Shown piece after piece: positions 20,139 through 28,651 of a stretch of DNA of 64,000 nucleotides; the first letter of the stretch is position 1; each line of letters opens with the position of its first letter. Source of the DNA: Shewanella litoralis (GTDB lineage Bacteria > Pseudomonadota > Gammaproteobacteria > Enterobacterales > Shewanellaceae). The DNA is taken from NCBI RefSeq assembly GCF_009828585.1, contig NZ_WSRZ01000005.1:1-64000 (forward strand), in the 5' to 3' direction. The notes beneath the pieces are model-generated. The model was not told where the DNA came from and did no database searches. It saw nothing but the letters and a program-made list of their open reading frames with translations. The translations under genes were made by a program, and so were the position numbers.

Positions 20139-20406
20139 TTATACCATTTCCAATAATTATGTGACCAATCAGAGTCACTCAGATTGTTCAGTTTGAGGCG
20201 CATTGTTGAAATAATGGTTATTCCCTTCTAAGACAATGCAACAAAGAAATGAACGGTCTGAGTGCCTCCTACAAGGCGGGTTTCTGTGCCTTCTATGCTG
20301 CTTAATAGCATTTTGACGTAGAGCAACTATGCCTACAATTCTATTACTTGCCTAGAAGGCACAGAACTCCCGCTGAATGACCAGATAATTAATGGAATTG
20401 GTATTA
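20139..20406. mobile_element. miniature inverted-repeat element (about 268 bp)
   Basis: The left end reads TTATACCATTTCCAATAATT and the reverse complement of the right end reads TAATACCAATTCCATTAATT, so the terminal inverted repeats extend over roughly 30 bp with a few mismatches. The interior has no gene and contains self-complementary blocks (GTGCCTTCTA with TAGAAGGCAC). The left boundary forms an extra palindrome (GGAATGGT-TAT-ACCATTTCC). TA at the ends may be the target duplication. It occupies most of the gap between rluA and the DUF599 gene. The parent transposase family is unknown to me. Confidence 0.75.
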
Positions 20407-20480
20407 GACAAAAACTGATTTATGACGAATAAAAACTGATGCATAATCAATCTATTATTTTTGGGTAATAGGTGATTAAC

Positions 20481-21203
20481 ATGATGGTGTCATGGATCGA
20501 TTCGTTAGCCTTTATTGTGTTTTTAGTTGCCTGGGTTGGTTACACAGGTTTTGCTCGTCGTAAAGCTAAGACAACGAACTGTATTGCCAGGGTAATGCAT
20601 CAACAGCGAATTATGTGGATGTCGCAAGTTATTGGTAAAGAAAACCGAGTGGGTGAGGCGGCATTACTGGCTAACCTTGAACGAAATATCGCTTTTTTTG
20701 CTTCAACGACCTTACTGGTTTTAGCGGGTGTATTGACGTTATTCTCGCAAGTCGAAAAGCTTGAAACTGTCATTGCTTCAATTCCATTTACCGCCCCGCC
20801 TAATCATGCTTTAGTACAGGTAAAGCTCGGTTTGTTGGTGGGTATTTTTGTATTGGCGTTTTTCCAGTTTACCTGGTCAATGCGCCAATATGGATTTGTT
20901 AACGTGATGATTGGCGCAGCGCCATTAGATAAAAGCGGTACCGATACAAACCTCATCGCTTACGCAAGGCAAATGGCAGTAGTACAAGATCAAGCCGCTC
21001 ATTCATACAACTACGGCCTGCGATCATATTATTATTCAATGGCAGCGCTGTGTTGGTTTGTAAACCCGTGGATGTTTATCGTAGCCAGCTTGTTTGTAGT
21101 GTATACCCTGTACCAACGTGAATTTAACTCTAAAGCCGTGGTCGCCATCACCGCTGCCCAAACGCATTTAGAAAAAAGCCCCTTACATATTCATAAAGCA
21201 TAA
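20481..21203 (+). CDS. DUF599 family membrane protein
   Basis: An approximately 240-residue inner-membrane protein with about four helices (around residues 8-26, 70-90, 112-134 and 190-220 of the longest form). It matches the DUF599 pattern: helix, then a basic segment with RVMHQQRIMWMSQV, then FFASTTLLVLAG. Function is unknown. The frame is open from GTG 20472, but AGGTGA (20470-20475) serves ATG 20481 better. Before the island inserted, this gene would have been the direct neighbour of the tRNA-Ile2 terminator. Confidence 0.8.
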   Translation: MMVSWIDSLAFIVFLVAWVGYTGFARRKAKTTNCIARVMHQQRIMWMSQVIGKENRVGEAALLANLERNIAFFASTTLLVLAGVLTLFSQVEKLETVIASIPFTAPPNHALVQVKLGLLVGIFVLAFFQFTWSMRQYGFVNVMIGAAPLDKSGTDTNLIAYARQMAVVQDQAAHSYNYGLRSYYYSMAALCWFVNPWMFIVASLFVVYTLYQREFNSKAVVAITAAQTHLEKSPLHIHKA

Positions 21204-21321
21204 CGCTTGCAGTTAATTCGCATCATGCCACGCCATGTTAAGCATAGCGTGGTGAATTGCATCAGCTCGATAGCACACCGTTAATGCTTGTGACCCATCA
21301 AAATCCTAAACTCCAGATACG

Positions 21322-21355
21322 AAAAAGCCGTAGCAATGAAACATTGCTACGGCTT
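21322..21355 (-). terminator. original tRNA terminator, now at the island's left end
   Basis: AAGCCGTAGCAATG and CATTGCTACGGCTT form a perfect 14-bp stem with an AAA loop; on the minus strand it is followed by a T-tract. It lies downstream of the truncated tRNA copy at 21361-21409, in the same relation as the terminator at 28652-28680 to the intact tRNA. Confidence 0.85.
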
Positions 21356-21360
21356 ATCTG

Positions 21361-21409
21361 AATTGGTGGCCCCTCCCAGACTTGAACTGGGGACCTGACG
21401 ATTATGAGT
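21361..21409 (-). repeat. attL: 3' fragment of tRNA-Ile2, left end of the island
   Basis: This 49-bp block is identical, except for one T/C difference, to 28687-28735, the 3' part of the intact tRNA gene including the encoded CCA. Homology stops in the anticodon stem (after ATTATGAGT). It is the direct repeat expected when an integrase inserts into a tRNA 3' end and defines the left border of a 7.3-kb island. Confidence 0.92.
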
Positions 21410-22025
21410 AAAGGGTAACGCTTCAAAAAGTGAGGCAACATAAGGCTATGTTGAAGCGATGGACTAGGCTGTTTTGACTTCAAGCCATAAAAGAGCCAAT
21501 AACCCCAATACTAAATCCAAAAGACAGGAGAAAGACCGGAAGGTGTTTTTAGACGAACTCTTTTCGATGTTAGGTAAGCGCGCTCACAGAGAAGCCTAGA
21601 GACACGTTCAAATACCAACCCAGACAATGTCACTCTAAAGTCAAAAAAAGGCTGAAGGATTACAACTCCGGAGCACAGGCCCCACGGCGTCAGCCTACCC
21701 TCATCTTCTTTAACAAGTACACACTAAATTTTTTTTCAATTCGAGCTGCTCTCACGTTGGCGAGAAGTGAAATTAAATTGAGTATGTATAACATCTCGCG
21801 ACAGGTAGAAGCGCCACACAAGGCGAACTAGACTAACAACTGACTGAATTTTTCGATCAATTCTGCAAGATGCAAAATTCTGAAATCGGTTCCACCTTGG
21901 CTAAAGGCATACTTCTGTCGCGCTTACTTTGCTACTTACGGCTTAACAAGGACAAGAATAAGGATATATAATTAATGTTCTTTATCACAAATACCTCGTT
22001 TGCAAGTACCATCTTGATTCCCAAT
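21410..22025. other. island left-end non-coding region
   Basis: No gene is supported over 616 bp. Two nested inverted repeats occur next to attL: CGCTTCAA (21419-21426) with TTGAAGCG (21451-21458), and CAACATA (21436-21442) with TATGTTG (21447-21453). They could be recombinase or excision-factor sites. A candidate structured RNA at 21643-21696 is listed separately. Confidence 0.4.
21643..21696 (-). ncRNA. candidate small structured RNA or terminator element
   Basis: On the minus strand AGGCTGA and TCAGCCT pair (21690-21696 with 21649-21655) and are followed by seven T residues. The 34-base interior is GC-rich and can fold further. This stands out in an AT-rich setting and could be the 3' end of a short antisense-type RNA or simply a terminator. 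No convincing promoter is visible. Confidence 0.3.
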
Positions 22026-22484
22026 TTAATCACTTGTATCTACAACATTTTCATGTGAAATAAATATCTGTATGGCATCATTTACATCATTATAAGAAAC
22101 TTGTAGATTCTTATTAGAGTCCAGATTGCTCAAAGGTTTATATACAAAAGCAACATCTCTGTCAGTAGAATCCAATGAGATGATATTGACCCCTTCTCCA
22201 TTTGAATTACTTTCAGATATATAAGTGCTATTACCATTTTTTATATCATAAAGCTTAATATTATTAGTTACCTTATCTTTTGAAAATGTCACTATATCAA
22301 TTTGAGTGTTTGGTTGAAGATTATAAAAAGAAAAACAATTAGGATAACCATTGAACTTACTAAGCTCTATCTCCACAGACTTATGTTTTTCTAATTTTGA
22401 ACATTCTATTTTAGTTGCGAAGCTAGAAAATGATAGAGAAAAGCAAAATGCTATTACACCTAGTTTGAGTAGATTTTTAAACAT
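22026..22484 (-). CDS. secreted protein of unknown function (island cargo)
   Basis: A 152-residue protein with a clear Sec signal peptide (residues about 1-23, cleavage after S-F-A), then a polar, largely beta-type mature part with two cysteines (about positions 28 and 49) that could form a disulphide. AAAGGGA six bases upstream supports the start. The mature protein is rich in Asn, Ser and Asp and AT-rich at DNA level. I do not recognise the family. It lies alone near attL; periplasmic or extracellular location is inferred from the signal peptide. Confidence 0.65.
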   Translation of the reverse strand: MFKNLLKLGVIAFCFSLSFSSFATKIECSKLEKHKSVEIELSKFNGYPNCFSFYNLQPNTQIDIVTFSKDKVTNNIKLYDIKNGNSTYISESNSNGEGVNIISLDSTDRDVAFVYKPLSNLDSNKNLQVSYNDVNDAIQIFISHENVVDTSD

Positions 22485-22676
22485 AAAAAGTCCCTTTAAG
22501 TAAATTGAAACAAAAAATTAACATGTTAGATGTTAGATCGTCAAATGTAATGGTTATACAGGCAAGGTGAGATTGCGAACGTTTTACGTTACGTACAGAT
22601 TTAGTATTTTTTTAAAACTTAATTTGTTCAGTACGCCATCATTTCATGAATGTTTGAAAGTGATTCAGTATTTAAA

Positions 22677-22844
22677 TTATTCATTGTGCGTGAAAAATGC
22701 ACACTCATGCGGTTGCTCTGATGTAACTGCGTCCGTTGACCACCAACGAATATATTCCACGTCTAAACATTCAATAAGAGGTTTAATTCGCTCAAAAATG
22801 GGATAACCACTTAAAGACAAGAAGTCTTGTGACGTTATTTTCAT
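22677..22844 (-). CDS. 55-residue orphan protein (island cargo)
   Basis: A short frame starting MKITSQDFLSLSGYPIFE and ending in a TAA at 22677-22679. AGGAAG lies seven bases before the ATG. Composition is protein-like (two tryptophans in YIRWW, charged helices, C-terminal cysteine and histidines). No signal peptide or membrane helix. It is unrelated to anything I know. It covers most of a plus-strand frame (22567-22806) that lacks a ribosome binding site and looks like its shadow. Confidence 0.5.
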   Translation of the reverse strand: MKITSQDFLSLSGYPIFERIKPLIECLDVEYIRWWSTDAVTSEQPHECAFFTHNE

Positions 22845-23181
22845 TATGCTTCCTAAATAATTCTAACTCTCGGATGATATCATTTCTGTGTCAAAACTGA
22901 AGCGTTCAGGAATGTAGATTGATAGCTCTGAGAAACTTTGGGGTAAAAGTGTGTTAGGTAAACAACGAGATAGCAGTCAAATCCACCTACATTGCCATGC
23001 TAGTAGCATTAAGCGGCAGTGTTAAATTGAATTACCAAATGACGCTGTAGTAGACCACTTTGCTGATAACTACATTCTAAGCCTGAATCACCATGGTAGA
23101 CATGTATCAGTGGAACGAGGGGGTAATGCTCTAAGACGTAAGGATTGGTTTCAATCAGACTAGAGCATCACTAAGCCACGG
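22845..23181. other. non-coding or decayed stretch
   Basis: A plus-strand frame from about 22879 to 23163 reads like protein but contains in-frame stops TAG (near 22915) and TAA (23023-23025). The last 45 codons (I-E-L-P-N-D-A-V-V-D-H to W-F-Q-S-D) are uninterrupted but begin without a normal start codon. It may be a decayed gene. Nothing else is seen. Confidence 0.3.
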
Positions 23182-25161
23182 TTAAGGTATTGGGTCTACT
23201 TCTGGTGTCACATTCACCTGACTTTTGCGAAGTATCTTAGCTCTTGACGATGTCTTGATTGACCGAATGTTGTAATCATAACCAAATGCACCAATTTTGC
23301 TAATGATGAAGCTTTGCTTACCACCGGAACGTTTTTCCTCACACACAGTGAAGTCTCGTATGATCGCGTAAATGAAACGACTCGTTACTTTAAACTTGTT
23401 GTTTTTCTGCACACTAAAGCCAGTAATATTCAGCTTACCAATGAAATTTTTAAATTCACTATTTTTCTTAGCAAATTGACGATAAGCCTCTAGAAAGTAT
23501 TTCTCAATAGCTTCTTGCCCGTTTAGTGCTACTTTTCCATCACGTTTTAAATCTTCTTTTAATGCATCCATAATAGGAATAATGTCTAACCGTTTTTGCA
23601 CTGAATGCGCAAATTCCAACACCTGTTGCGCTCTGTTCTGTTTGATGGCATCTAATGCTTGGTCTGGTGGAAGAATAAGAGAAAGTTTTAGCATGCTTTG
23701 AGCTATGCCACTGATGGGACCAGATTGTTGGTGCTCCTCAGCAAGCTCATTGATTGCACTGGTAGTCAAATTCGTTACATCATTTTCAGTACAATCCGCC
23801 GCTGCCAAATAGTCTGCAATCGCGAGATTCCGAGTATTTTCTTGGGCCTCACTTACTTGAGCTAAAATCTCACAAACTAAGTCACGATGCTCGTCAGTAT
23901 TAGTATCAAAGAACTTAACACTTTCAAAACAATTGATTCCTATTAACGCCTTATTCAACGTATGGTCATTCTGATACTGTGCTTCCATAGTCGCAGTGTA
24001 AAGCTTTGCTAACAAGGCAATGTCATTGATGCTTGGTGGTAAGTTGTCTCTACTGTCGTAGCGTATTGGCGAAAAACGCTGATGACACTCAACAGTGTAA
24101 TTGACTTTCGAAACGGCTGAACTCATCGGTGTACCAAGTTTATTTAAATCCGTACAGAAGGTCAGTGCGCTATGACAAAGAGACTCAAGGTTCTTACGTT
24201 CTTCACTGATTTCAATTTGTACACGATTCAATTCAAAATTAAGTAGGTGTAAGCAAAACTCTGGTGATGATTTCCGGCATCTCCCAATGAATTGCTTAAT
24301 CTCATCACAGTGTAACTTACCAAAAATGTGCACCATTTCAATATTGTTGTTCTTAATGTTAATCGCTTCATCCAGTAAGGAGGTACACAGTACAATGTCG
24401 TAGTCCGCTATGTGACTTGTTTCTAGAAACTGGATCACTTCACTCGACTTTTGATTATCACTATGGATTTCAAGCACTCTCATGTCTTGCATTTCAAAAC
24501 CGACTTTCATCTGTTTGATCGCTTCTTTGTCATTGAGTCTAATGATAGCTACCTTCCCATCAGTAGGATAAATAGTTAGCAAACTTTCTTCCAATGACGT
24601 CCTATTCTTATAAAAGTGAACCTCTGCTTTGGGTTGTGACTTGTTCCTATGAAGTATCTCAATTTGCTCGTTAAATTCTAATGGGAAGATATCCCGCTGA
24701 AATGTCGCACTTATCGTTATAACTTGTTTGAAAGTGTGGTCATCAATGGCGTTTAGAATGGGAGTTAGAGCCGATTCACGATAGCTTGCAGCCTGATATA
24801 TTTTATGAGCTTCATCGATAACCAGCGTGTATTCAGAAAAGTGAACGCCTGAGTCAAGGAGTTGTTGTAGTTTGTCGTATACACACACAATCACGTCAGC
24901 ATCCAAGCTGTTACTTGTGTCGTTTGCAGTAAGGCACTGCACTCTGGGGTCATCTTTAAAATCGTGAGCAAGTTGTGCAACCTGTACATTTACAGGGCAT
25001 AACATGAGAACTTTCGATTTCTTAGCCAATTCTTCAATAATAAAGGTTGTTTTTCCGCATCCGGTTGGTGCACCTAAATGAGTAAGGTAGTGCTCGATTT
25101 TAATAGATAAATCGGAAATGAACTGGTCTTGCCCAAGTGTCAATTCTGTCAATAAAGTCAT
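23182..25161 (-). CDS. DEAH-box superfamily 2 helicase (island replication candidate)
   Basis: A 659-residue ATPase. Walker A is GAPTGCGKTT (residues 30-39), the DEAH box is at 116-119 (TLVIDEAHKIY), SAT follows in ITISATFQRD near 150, and motif VI with the arginine finger is in QFIGRCRK near 290. The C-terminal half (about 340-659) is of no family I recognise and is rich in helices. The order resembles origin-binding or replication helicases of small mobile elements. It is the largest island gene and lies next to a region with ordered repeats (25286-25405). A defence helicase is the alternative. It has no partner nuclease or methylase. Confidence 0.75.
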   Translation of the reverse strand: MTLLTELTLGQDQFISDLSIKIEHYLTHLGAPTGCGKTTFIIEELAKKSKVLMLCPVNVQVAQLAHDFKDDPRVQCLTANDTSNSLDADVIVCVYDKLQQLLDSGVHFSEYTLVIDEAHKIYQAASYRESALTPILNAIDDHTFKQVITISATFQRDIFPLEFNEQIEILHRNKSQPKAEVHFYKNRTSLEESLLTIYPTDGKVAIIRLNDKEAIKQMKVGFEMQDMRVLEIHSDNQKSSEVIQFLETSHIADYDIVLCTSLLDEAINIKNNNIEMVHIFGKLHCDEIKQFIGRCRKSSPEFCLHLLNFELNRVQIEISEERKNLESLCHSALTFCTDLNKLGTPMSSAVSKVNYTVECHQRFSPIRYDSRDNLPPSINDIALLAKLYTATMEAQYQNDHTLNKALIGINCFESVKFFDTNTDEHRDLVCEILAQVSEAQENTRNLAIADYLAAADCTENDVTNLTTSAINELAEEHQQSGPISGIAQSMLKLSLILPPDQALDAIKQNRAQQVLEFAHSVQKRLDIIPIMDALKEDLKRDGKVALNGQEAIEKYFLEAYRQFAKKNSEFKNFIGKLNITGFSVQKNNKFKVTSRFIYAIIRDFTVCEEKRSGGKQSFIISKIGAFGYDYNIRSIKTSSRAKILRKSQVNVTPEVDPIP

Positions 25162-25585
25162 AATAAATTCTCAATGTTTAAATGAATGAGAGGCGATTAT
25201 GGCTGTACACAAGCATTTATCAATGTTTATATTTGCATAAGGTATTGATATAAAAGTGATATTTATAAATATTATTTGTAGCGACTAAACCCGTTTTTAA
25301 GAGCCAGAACCGTTCAAAAAGGTATCTAGAACCGTCTTAAAAGTGCTCCCTTGTAAACTTACAACGTGGGCTTTTTAAGGCGCTATAAACCTGCTTTTAA
25401 GAGGCTCATGACATTTAATCATATCTTTAAGGGTTTTAATTCCATTTGGGAATGATTGATGGTGGTGCAGTCTTTTCAGTAAGCATCTGCTGATGCAACA
25501 GGGTGAAATCGATTTAGCGCAATGAGTACACTAGGCACGGGTAAATACTCATAAGCCCTCTGGTATTTTGTATGAACCCTAAAAA
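25162..25585. other. non-coding region between helicase and integrase
   Basis: No gene is seen. The region holds the repeat cluster at 25286-25405 and presumably the helicase promoter. A GAGAA element lies before the helicase start. Confidence 0.5.
25286..25405. repeat. iteron-like repeat cluster upstream of the helicase gene
   Basis: TAAACC(C/T)G(T/C)TTTTAAGAG(C/G)C occurs at 25286-25305 and 25386-25405, exactly 100 bp apart (17 of 20 bases equal). AGAACCGT occurs at 25306-25313 and 25328-25335, 22 bp apart. TTAAAAG/CTTTTAA-type blocks recur in both orientations in between. The pattern could be a replication origin or operator array for the adjacent helicase; neither is shown. Confidence 0.45.
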
Positions 25586-25617
25586 AAATGTGATACTCAA
25601 TAACGAGTATCACATTT
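25586..25617 (-). terminator. terminator after the integrase gene
   Basis: AAATGTGATACTC and GAGTATCACATTT form a perfect 13-bp stem around AATAAC; a run of A on the plus strand supplies the T-tract for minus-strand transcription. Confidence 0.85.
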
Positions 25618-25638
25618 AGATTTGTTTAATTAGTGCTG

Positions 25639-26835
25639 TTAAGTCATTTGCGTGGCATGGGTAATAAAGGCAGACACATTACTACTCACGTCACGAAGCC
25701 TACCCGATGCCAAGTGTGCATATCGCTCAGTCGTTTGAGCACTGTGGTGACCCAGTAAATGCTGTACGTCATAAAGTGTCGCAGAACCGCTATTGATTAA
25801 TATACTGGCGAACGAGTGACGTAAATCATGGATGCGCAGTTTGTCTAAGCCTTCAGCACTCTCTTTTACCCGCATAAAGGCTTTTTTAGGATGGGACATT
25901 GGCTTGTCACCAAATCGACCCGCAAACATGTAAGTATGATTGTTTTTTCTCATCGTTCTTTGAAGCTCAATAATTTCAATGGCACTGCTGTTGAGTGGTA
26001 CTGAGCGAGCAAGACCTGCTTTGGTGTGAGGTAAGAATAAACTCGGTTCACCATCATTAAATCGTAAATCTTCCCATTTAGCGTTGAGTATTTCACCTGC
26101 CCGCATACCTGAAAGCAAAGCAAGCTTGAAAAAGTTGGCTGCGCTCTGATTAGTATCTTCATCACAAGCTTTGAGAAAACGTGTGATTTGCTCGCTACTC
26201 AAAAAGAAATTGCGTTGATTGTTCTCCTTGAGTTTTTTCAGGTGGGTAGCGGGGTTAGTGTCTAGATGTCCCCACTCACAAGCCAATTTGAGCATACGGT
26301 GTATAAGTGACAGCATACGGTTGATACTTGCTGGTTTCAAAATGCCGACACGACTGTCCATGAAACGTTGAATTTCTTGTGCTCGAATCGCATTCAATTT
26401 ACTTTCTCGCCACAGAGGATAAAAGTAGTTTTTCAATATGGAGATGTCATTGCGATAACTTAACTTGTTGGCCTTGGCATAAGGCAGGTAGTGTTCTTCC
26501 GCAAATTCATAAAAGTTCACCACGGCACGTTTTGCATCACGTTCTGCTTTAGGGTCAAGACCATCGGCAATCATACGTTTCAATTCGTACGCTCTCAGTC
26601 GAGCATCTTTTACATCAAATGCGCCCAGTTCCCCAATCATTAAAGAACGTTTTGTGCCCTGAAAGCTGTAGCGAAATAAGAAACGTTTAATACCTTTACG
26701 ATTAACCAGTAAACGTAACCCCGTACAGGCGGTATCTGAATACTCGGTCTCTTTACTTGCACTGTCAGGTGGTGTTGCAGGTAGCTCAGATAACTGAGTT
26801 TTTGAAAACTTAAAACGTTTGTTGGTTATATTCAT
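25639..26835 (-). CDS. int: tyrosine-type site-specific integrase, P4 family
   Basis: A 398-residue recombinase. An N-terminal DUF4102-type arm-binding domain (about 1-95) is followed by a SAM-like core-binding domain (about 105-200) and the catalytic domain. Catalytic residues are all present: Arg245 (SGMRAGE), His336 and Arg339 (HDLRH), His363 (LGHH) and Tyr372 (ERYAHL). It should integrate and excise the island at the tRNA-Ile2 3' end using the 49-bp repeats. It lies centrally in the island rather than beside an att site, about 1.9 kb from attR. No excisionase-like gene is recognised. Confidence 0.93.
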   Translation of the reverse strand: MNITNKRFKFSKTQLSELPATPPDSASKETEYSDTACTGLRLLVNRKGIKRFLFRYSFQGTKRSLMIGELGAFDVKDARLRAYELKRMIADGLDPKAERDAKRAVVNFYEFAEEHYLPYAKANKLSYRNDISILKNYFYPLWRESKLNAIRAQEIQRFMDSRVGILKPASINRMLSLIHRMLKLACEWGHLDTNPATHLKKLKENNQRNFFLSSEQITRFLKACDEDTNQSAANFFKLALLSGMRAGEILNAKWEDLRFNDGEPSLFLPHTKAGLARSVPLNSSAIEIIELQRTMRKNNHTYMFAGRFGDKPMSHPKKAFMRVKESAEGLDKLRIHDLRHSFASILINSGSATLYDVQHLLGHHSAQTTERYAHLASGRLRDVSSNVSAFITHATQMT

Positions 26836-27024
26836 CAGGAATACCTATTTTTGAATGAGAAAGGAAGACGTTTAACTGCCGTTTGAGTACAGGACAAAGT
26901 GACAGGCGTTTTTGAACGGGCGGAATTACCCATTAATTGATTGTTGTATTTTCATTAGTCAAAAAAAGTAGGCGAGGAGGGGCTAACGTTAAAGTGAGGC
27001 TTAGCAACGGCTAAACCTCATAAC

Positions 27025-27459
27025 TTACTGTTTACCGAGTTTCTTGAGCTTCTTACGCCATGCAGCAAAATCACCAGTAAATAGGTGTAGAAATAGATTC
27101 TTTTCACTGACCGATAAGATACCTTCCGCACGTAAACACGCACAAAGGAATCCCGCATTGTTACTACTACTGCCTTTGGTAAATACGGGTTTTAGCATCG
27201 AACTTTTAAAAGCAATAGCGGGTGTCAGTGGTTTACCTAAGCATTCTTCAATGCAATCAAGCGAAATCCATTCTTTTGAAAACAAACCACCCGAAGCGTT
27301 GGCACTAATTCGTAAGCAAACACACCCATCGATTAATGCCAGTTGATATTCCAATGCTTTGCTACCCTCTAGACTGGCATTGAGCTTGTTCGCATTCGCC
27401 GTTTTTAATAAGCAAAAGGTGGCGTTTTCAATTGAAGCCGTTTCAGTTTCAAGGTTCAT
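27025..27459 (-). CDS. unknown protein, third gene of the island operon
   Basis: An approximately 144-residue protein starting MNLETETASIENATF. The frame is open from 27471, but GGGGA precedes ATG 27459 and nothing precedes ATG 27471. The start overlaps the end of the upstream gene by 11 bases, so they are co-translated. Several cysteines (LIDGCVCLRI, GFLCACLRAEG) and a strongly basic tail (AAWRKKLKKLGKQ) are notable. No signal peptide or membrane helix. I do not recognise the family. Confidence 0.55.
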   Translation of the reverse strand: MNLETETASIENATFCLLKTANANKLNASLEGSKALEYQLALIDGCVCLRISANASGGLFSKEWISLDCIEECLGKPLTPAIAFKSSMLKPVFTKGSSSNNAGFLCACLRAEGILSVSEKNLFLHLFTGDFAAWRKKLKKLGKQ

Positions 27460-27829
27460 AGTGTTCCCCATTGTATTTGTAAGACTCCAACAGCTTGTCT
27501 AAAGCGTTATGTACACCGCCTTGAAAAAGCAAATAGTTACCTCCACCTGCCTGAGTCGTAATAACCAAGGCTAAATACCAATTGTCAGCTAAGTGCGTAA
27601 TGAACTCAGAGCATTCAAATGAATCAGTTAGGTCAGTGACGTTTTCCAACACCAGTTCAATGTTGTCTTCGGGCATAAAAGCAAAGAGTTGAGTTTGGTA
27701 GTCGTGCCAAAAATGTTCAGCTGCATCAAAGGATCCAAATGGGGTTAAACATTCAGCCATTAACGCGCCCTTGACCGTTTCCGGATGGTTAAGGTGTTTG
27801 ATCTGTTCTAGTGAAGTGAGTATCTTCAT
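27449..27829 (-). CDS. unknown acidic protein, second gene of the island operon
   Basis: A 126-residue acidic soluble protein (many Glu/Asp; FECSEFITHL, LALVITTQAGGGNYLLF). Size, acidity and alternating structure recall bacterial immunity proteins, but I cannot name a family. AGGGGAG lies before the ATG. It starts 10 bp after the glycine-zipper gene and overlaps the next gene, so the three form one transcript on the minus strand. Confidence 0.55.
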   Translation of the reverse strand: MKILTSLEQIKHLNHPETVKGALMAECLTPFGSFDAAEHFWHDYQTQLFAFMPEDNIELVLENVTDLTDSFECSEFITHLADNWYLALVITTQAGGGNYLLFQGGVHNALDKLLESYKYNGEHYEP

Positions 27830-27839
27830 TTAGCTCCCC

Positions 27840-28007
27840 TTAATCACTTGGACCAAAAACGAGACCGATTAAACAACCCGCTGCACCACCAACAGTTGTC
27901 CCTATTCCTGGCACGATACTACCCGCACGCATTCCGGCAATAGCACCAGTAAGAGCACCCTTTAAACTTGGTTTGATAATGATTGATGAATCTTGATTTG
28001 TGATCAT
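27840..28007 (-). CDS. 55-residue glycine-zipper peptide, first gene of the island operon
   Basis: A short protein whose central part is a glycine-zipper helix pair: GALTGAIAGMRAGS then IGTTVGGAAGCLIGLVFG, with small residues every fourth position. Such peptides insert in or associate with membranes; bacteriocin-like peptides and phage holin-like or toxin components share this look. A very good ribosome binding site (TAGGGGT) lies before the ATG. There is no double-glycine leader or Sec signal. It begins a compact operon with two unknown soluble proteins. A toxin with a neighbouring immunity protein is one reading, but nothing proves it. Confidence 0.55.
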   Translation of the reverse strand: MITNQDSSIIIKPSLKGALTGAIAGMRAGSIVPGIGTTVGGAAGCLIGLVFGPSD

Positions 28008-28651
28008 GTGTTACCCCTAAATAGTCAATAAAATGAAACTTCCAGAAGGTGGAGTTCAAATCATTAATATCTAGTTGAAATTGAGTCAGTTTCGGTAAGT
28101 AGATGGATGGACACTCAGCGTCAGAATCATTGAATCTTTATAATCTATAAAAATACGCTCAGCCACGTTCGAGGCCGCTTCGCTTAATCTTTAAATATTA
28201 GAAAAATTAAATAATAGTTTTACTTAGGGACCGCGACAGTGGAAAAACAGTGAAATGGTGAGGGGGTTGTTCGGTGAATCGAAATTGAAGTCGTGAAGTT
28301 GCAGCTTTTAGGAGTCCTCCAAATTGCGGGGCGTTTGGGGTGTAACTAGGATTGGTAGTCGTTGGGGCTATTGCCAAGTATTTGCTTGGTGAACGTGGCT
28401 ATGTTGAATTGAGTAAGGAAAGAGTCGGGAAGTGCGAGTTGGGCTGGTCTATTGCTGGTCTTTGACCGTTTTTTGAAGACGGAAGTTGAATTGGTGTTGA
28501 GTGTTTTTTGTGAAATACAGTAGGTGTTTGTTTACTTTTTTGCAGGCGGGGGGAAACGAGGCGATTTGCTTGTGCGGAGGGTCTAACAAGGGAAAAAGGT
28601 GTAGGTCACTAGTGATCTGAAATCCCCAGCCATGGACCGGCCCTTAAACGA
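28008..28651. other. island right-end non-coding region with strong strand asymmetry
   Basis: About 640 bp without a supported gene. From about 28300 to 28600 the plus strand is strikingly rich in G and T and poor in C (runs such as GCAGGCGGGGGGAAACGAGG near 28543). A 43-codon open frame (about 28350-28465) lacks a usable start. The promoter of the glycine-zipper operon should lie between 28010 and about 28120. Confidence 0.4.

Noticed and set aside
22567-22806. 79-codon plus-strand frame in the island
   Set aside because: No ribosome binding site; the opposite strand carries a better supported 55-codon gene.
23182-25161. Restriction or CRISPR-type helicase
   Set aside because: No nuclease, methylase or specificity domain is fused or adjacent.
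28350-28465. Short plus-strand frame in the G-rich block
   Set aside because: No start codon with a ribosome binding site; base skew alone can explain the open frame.
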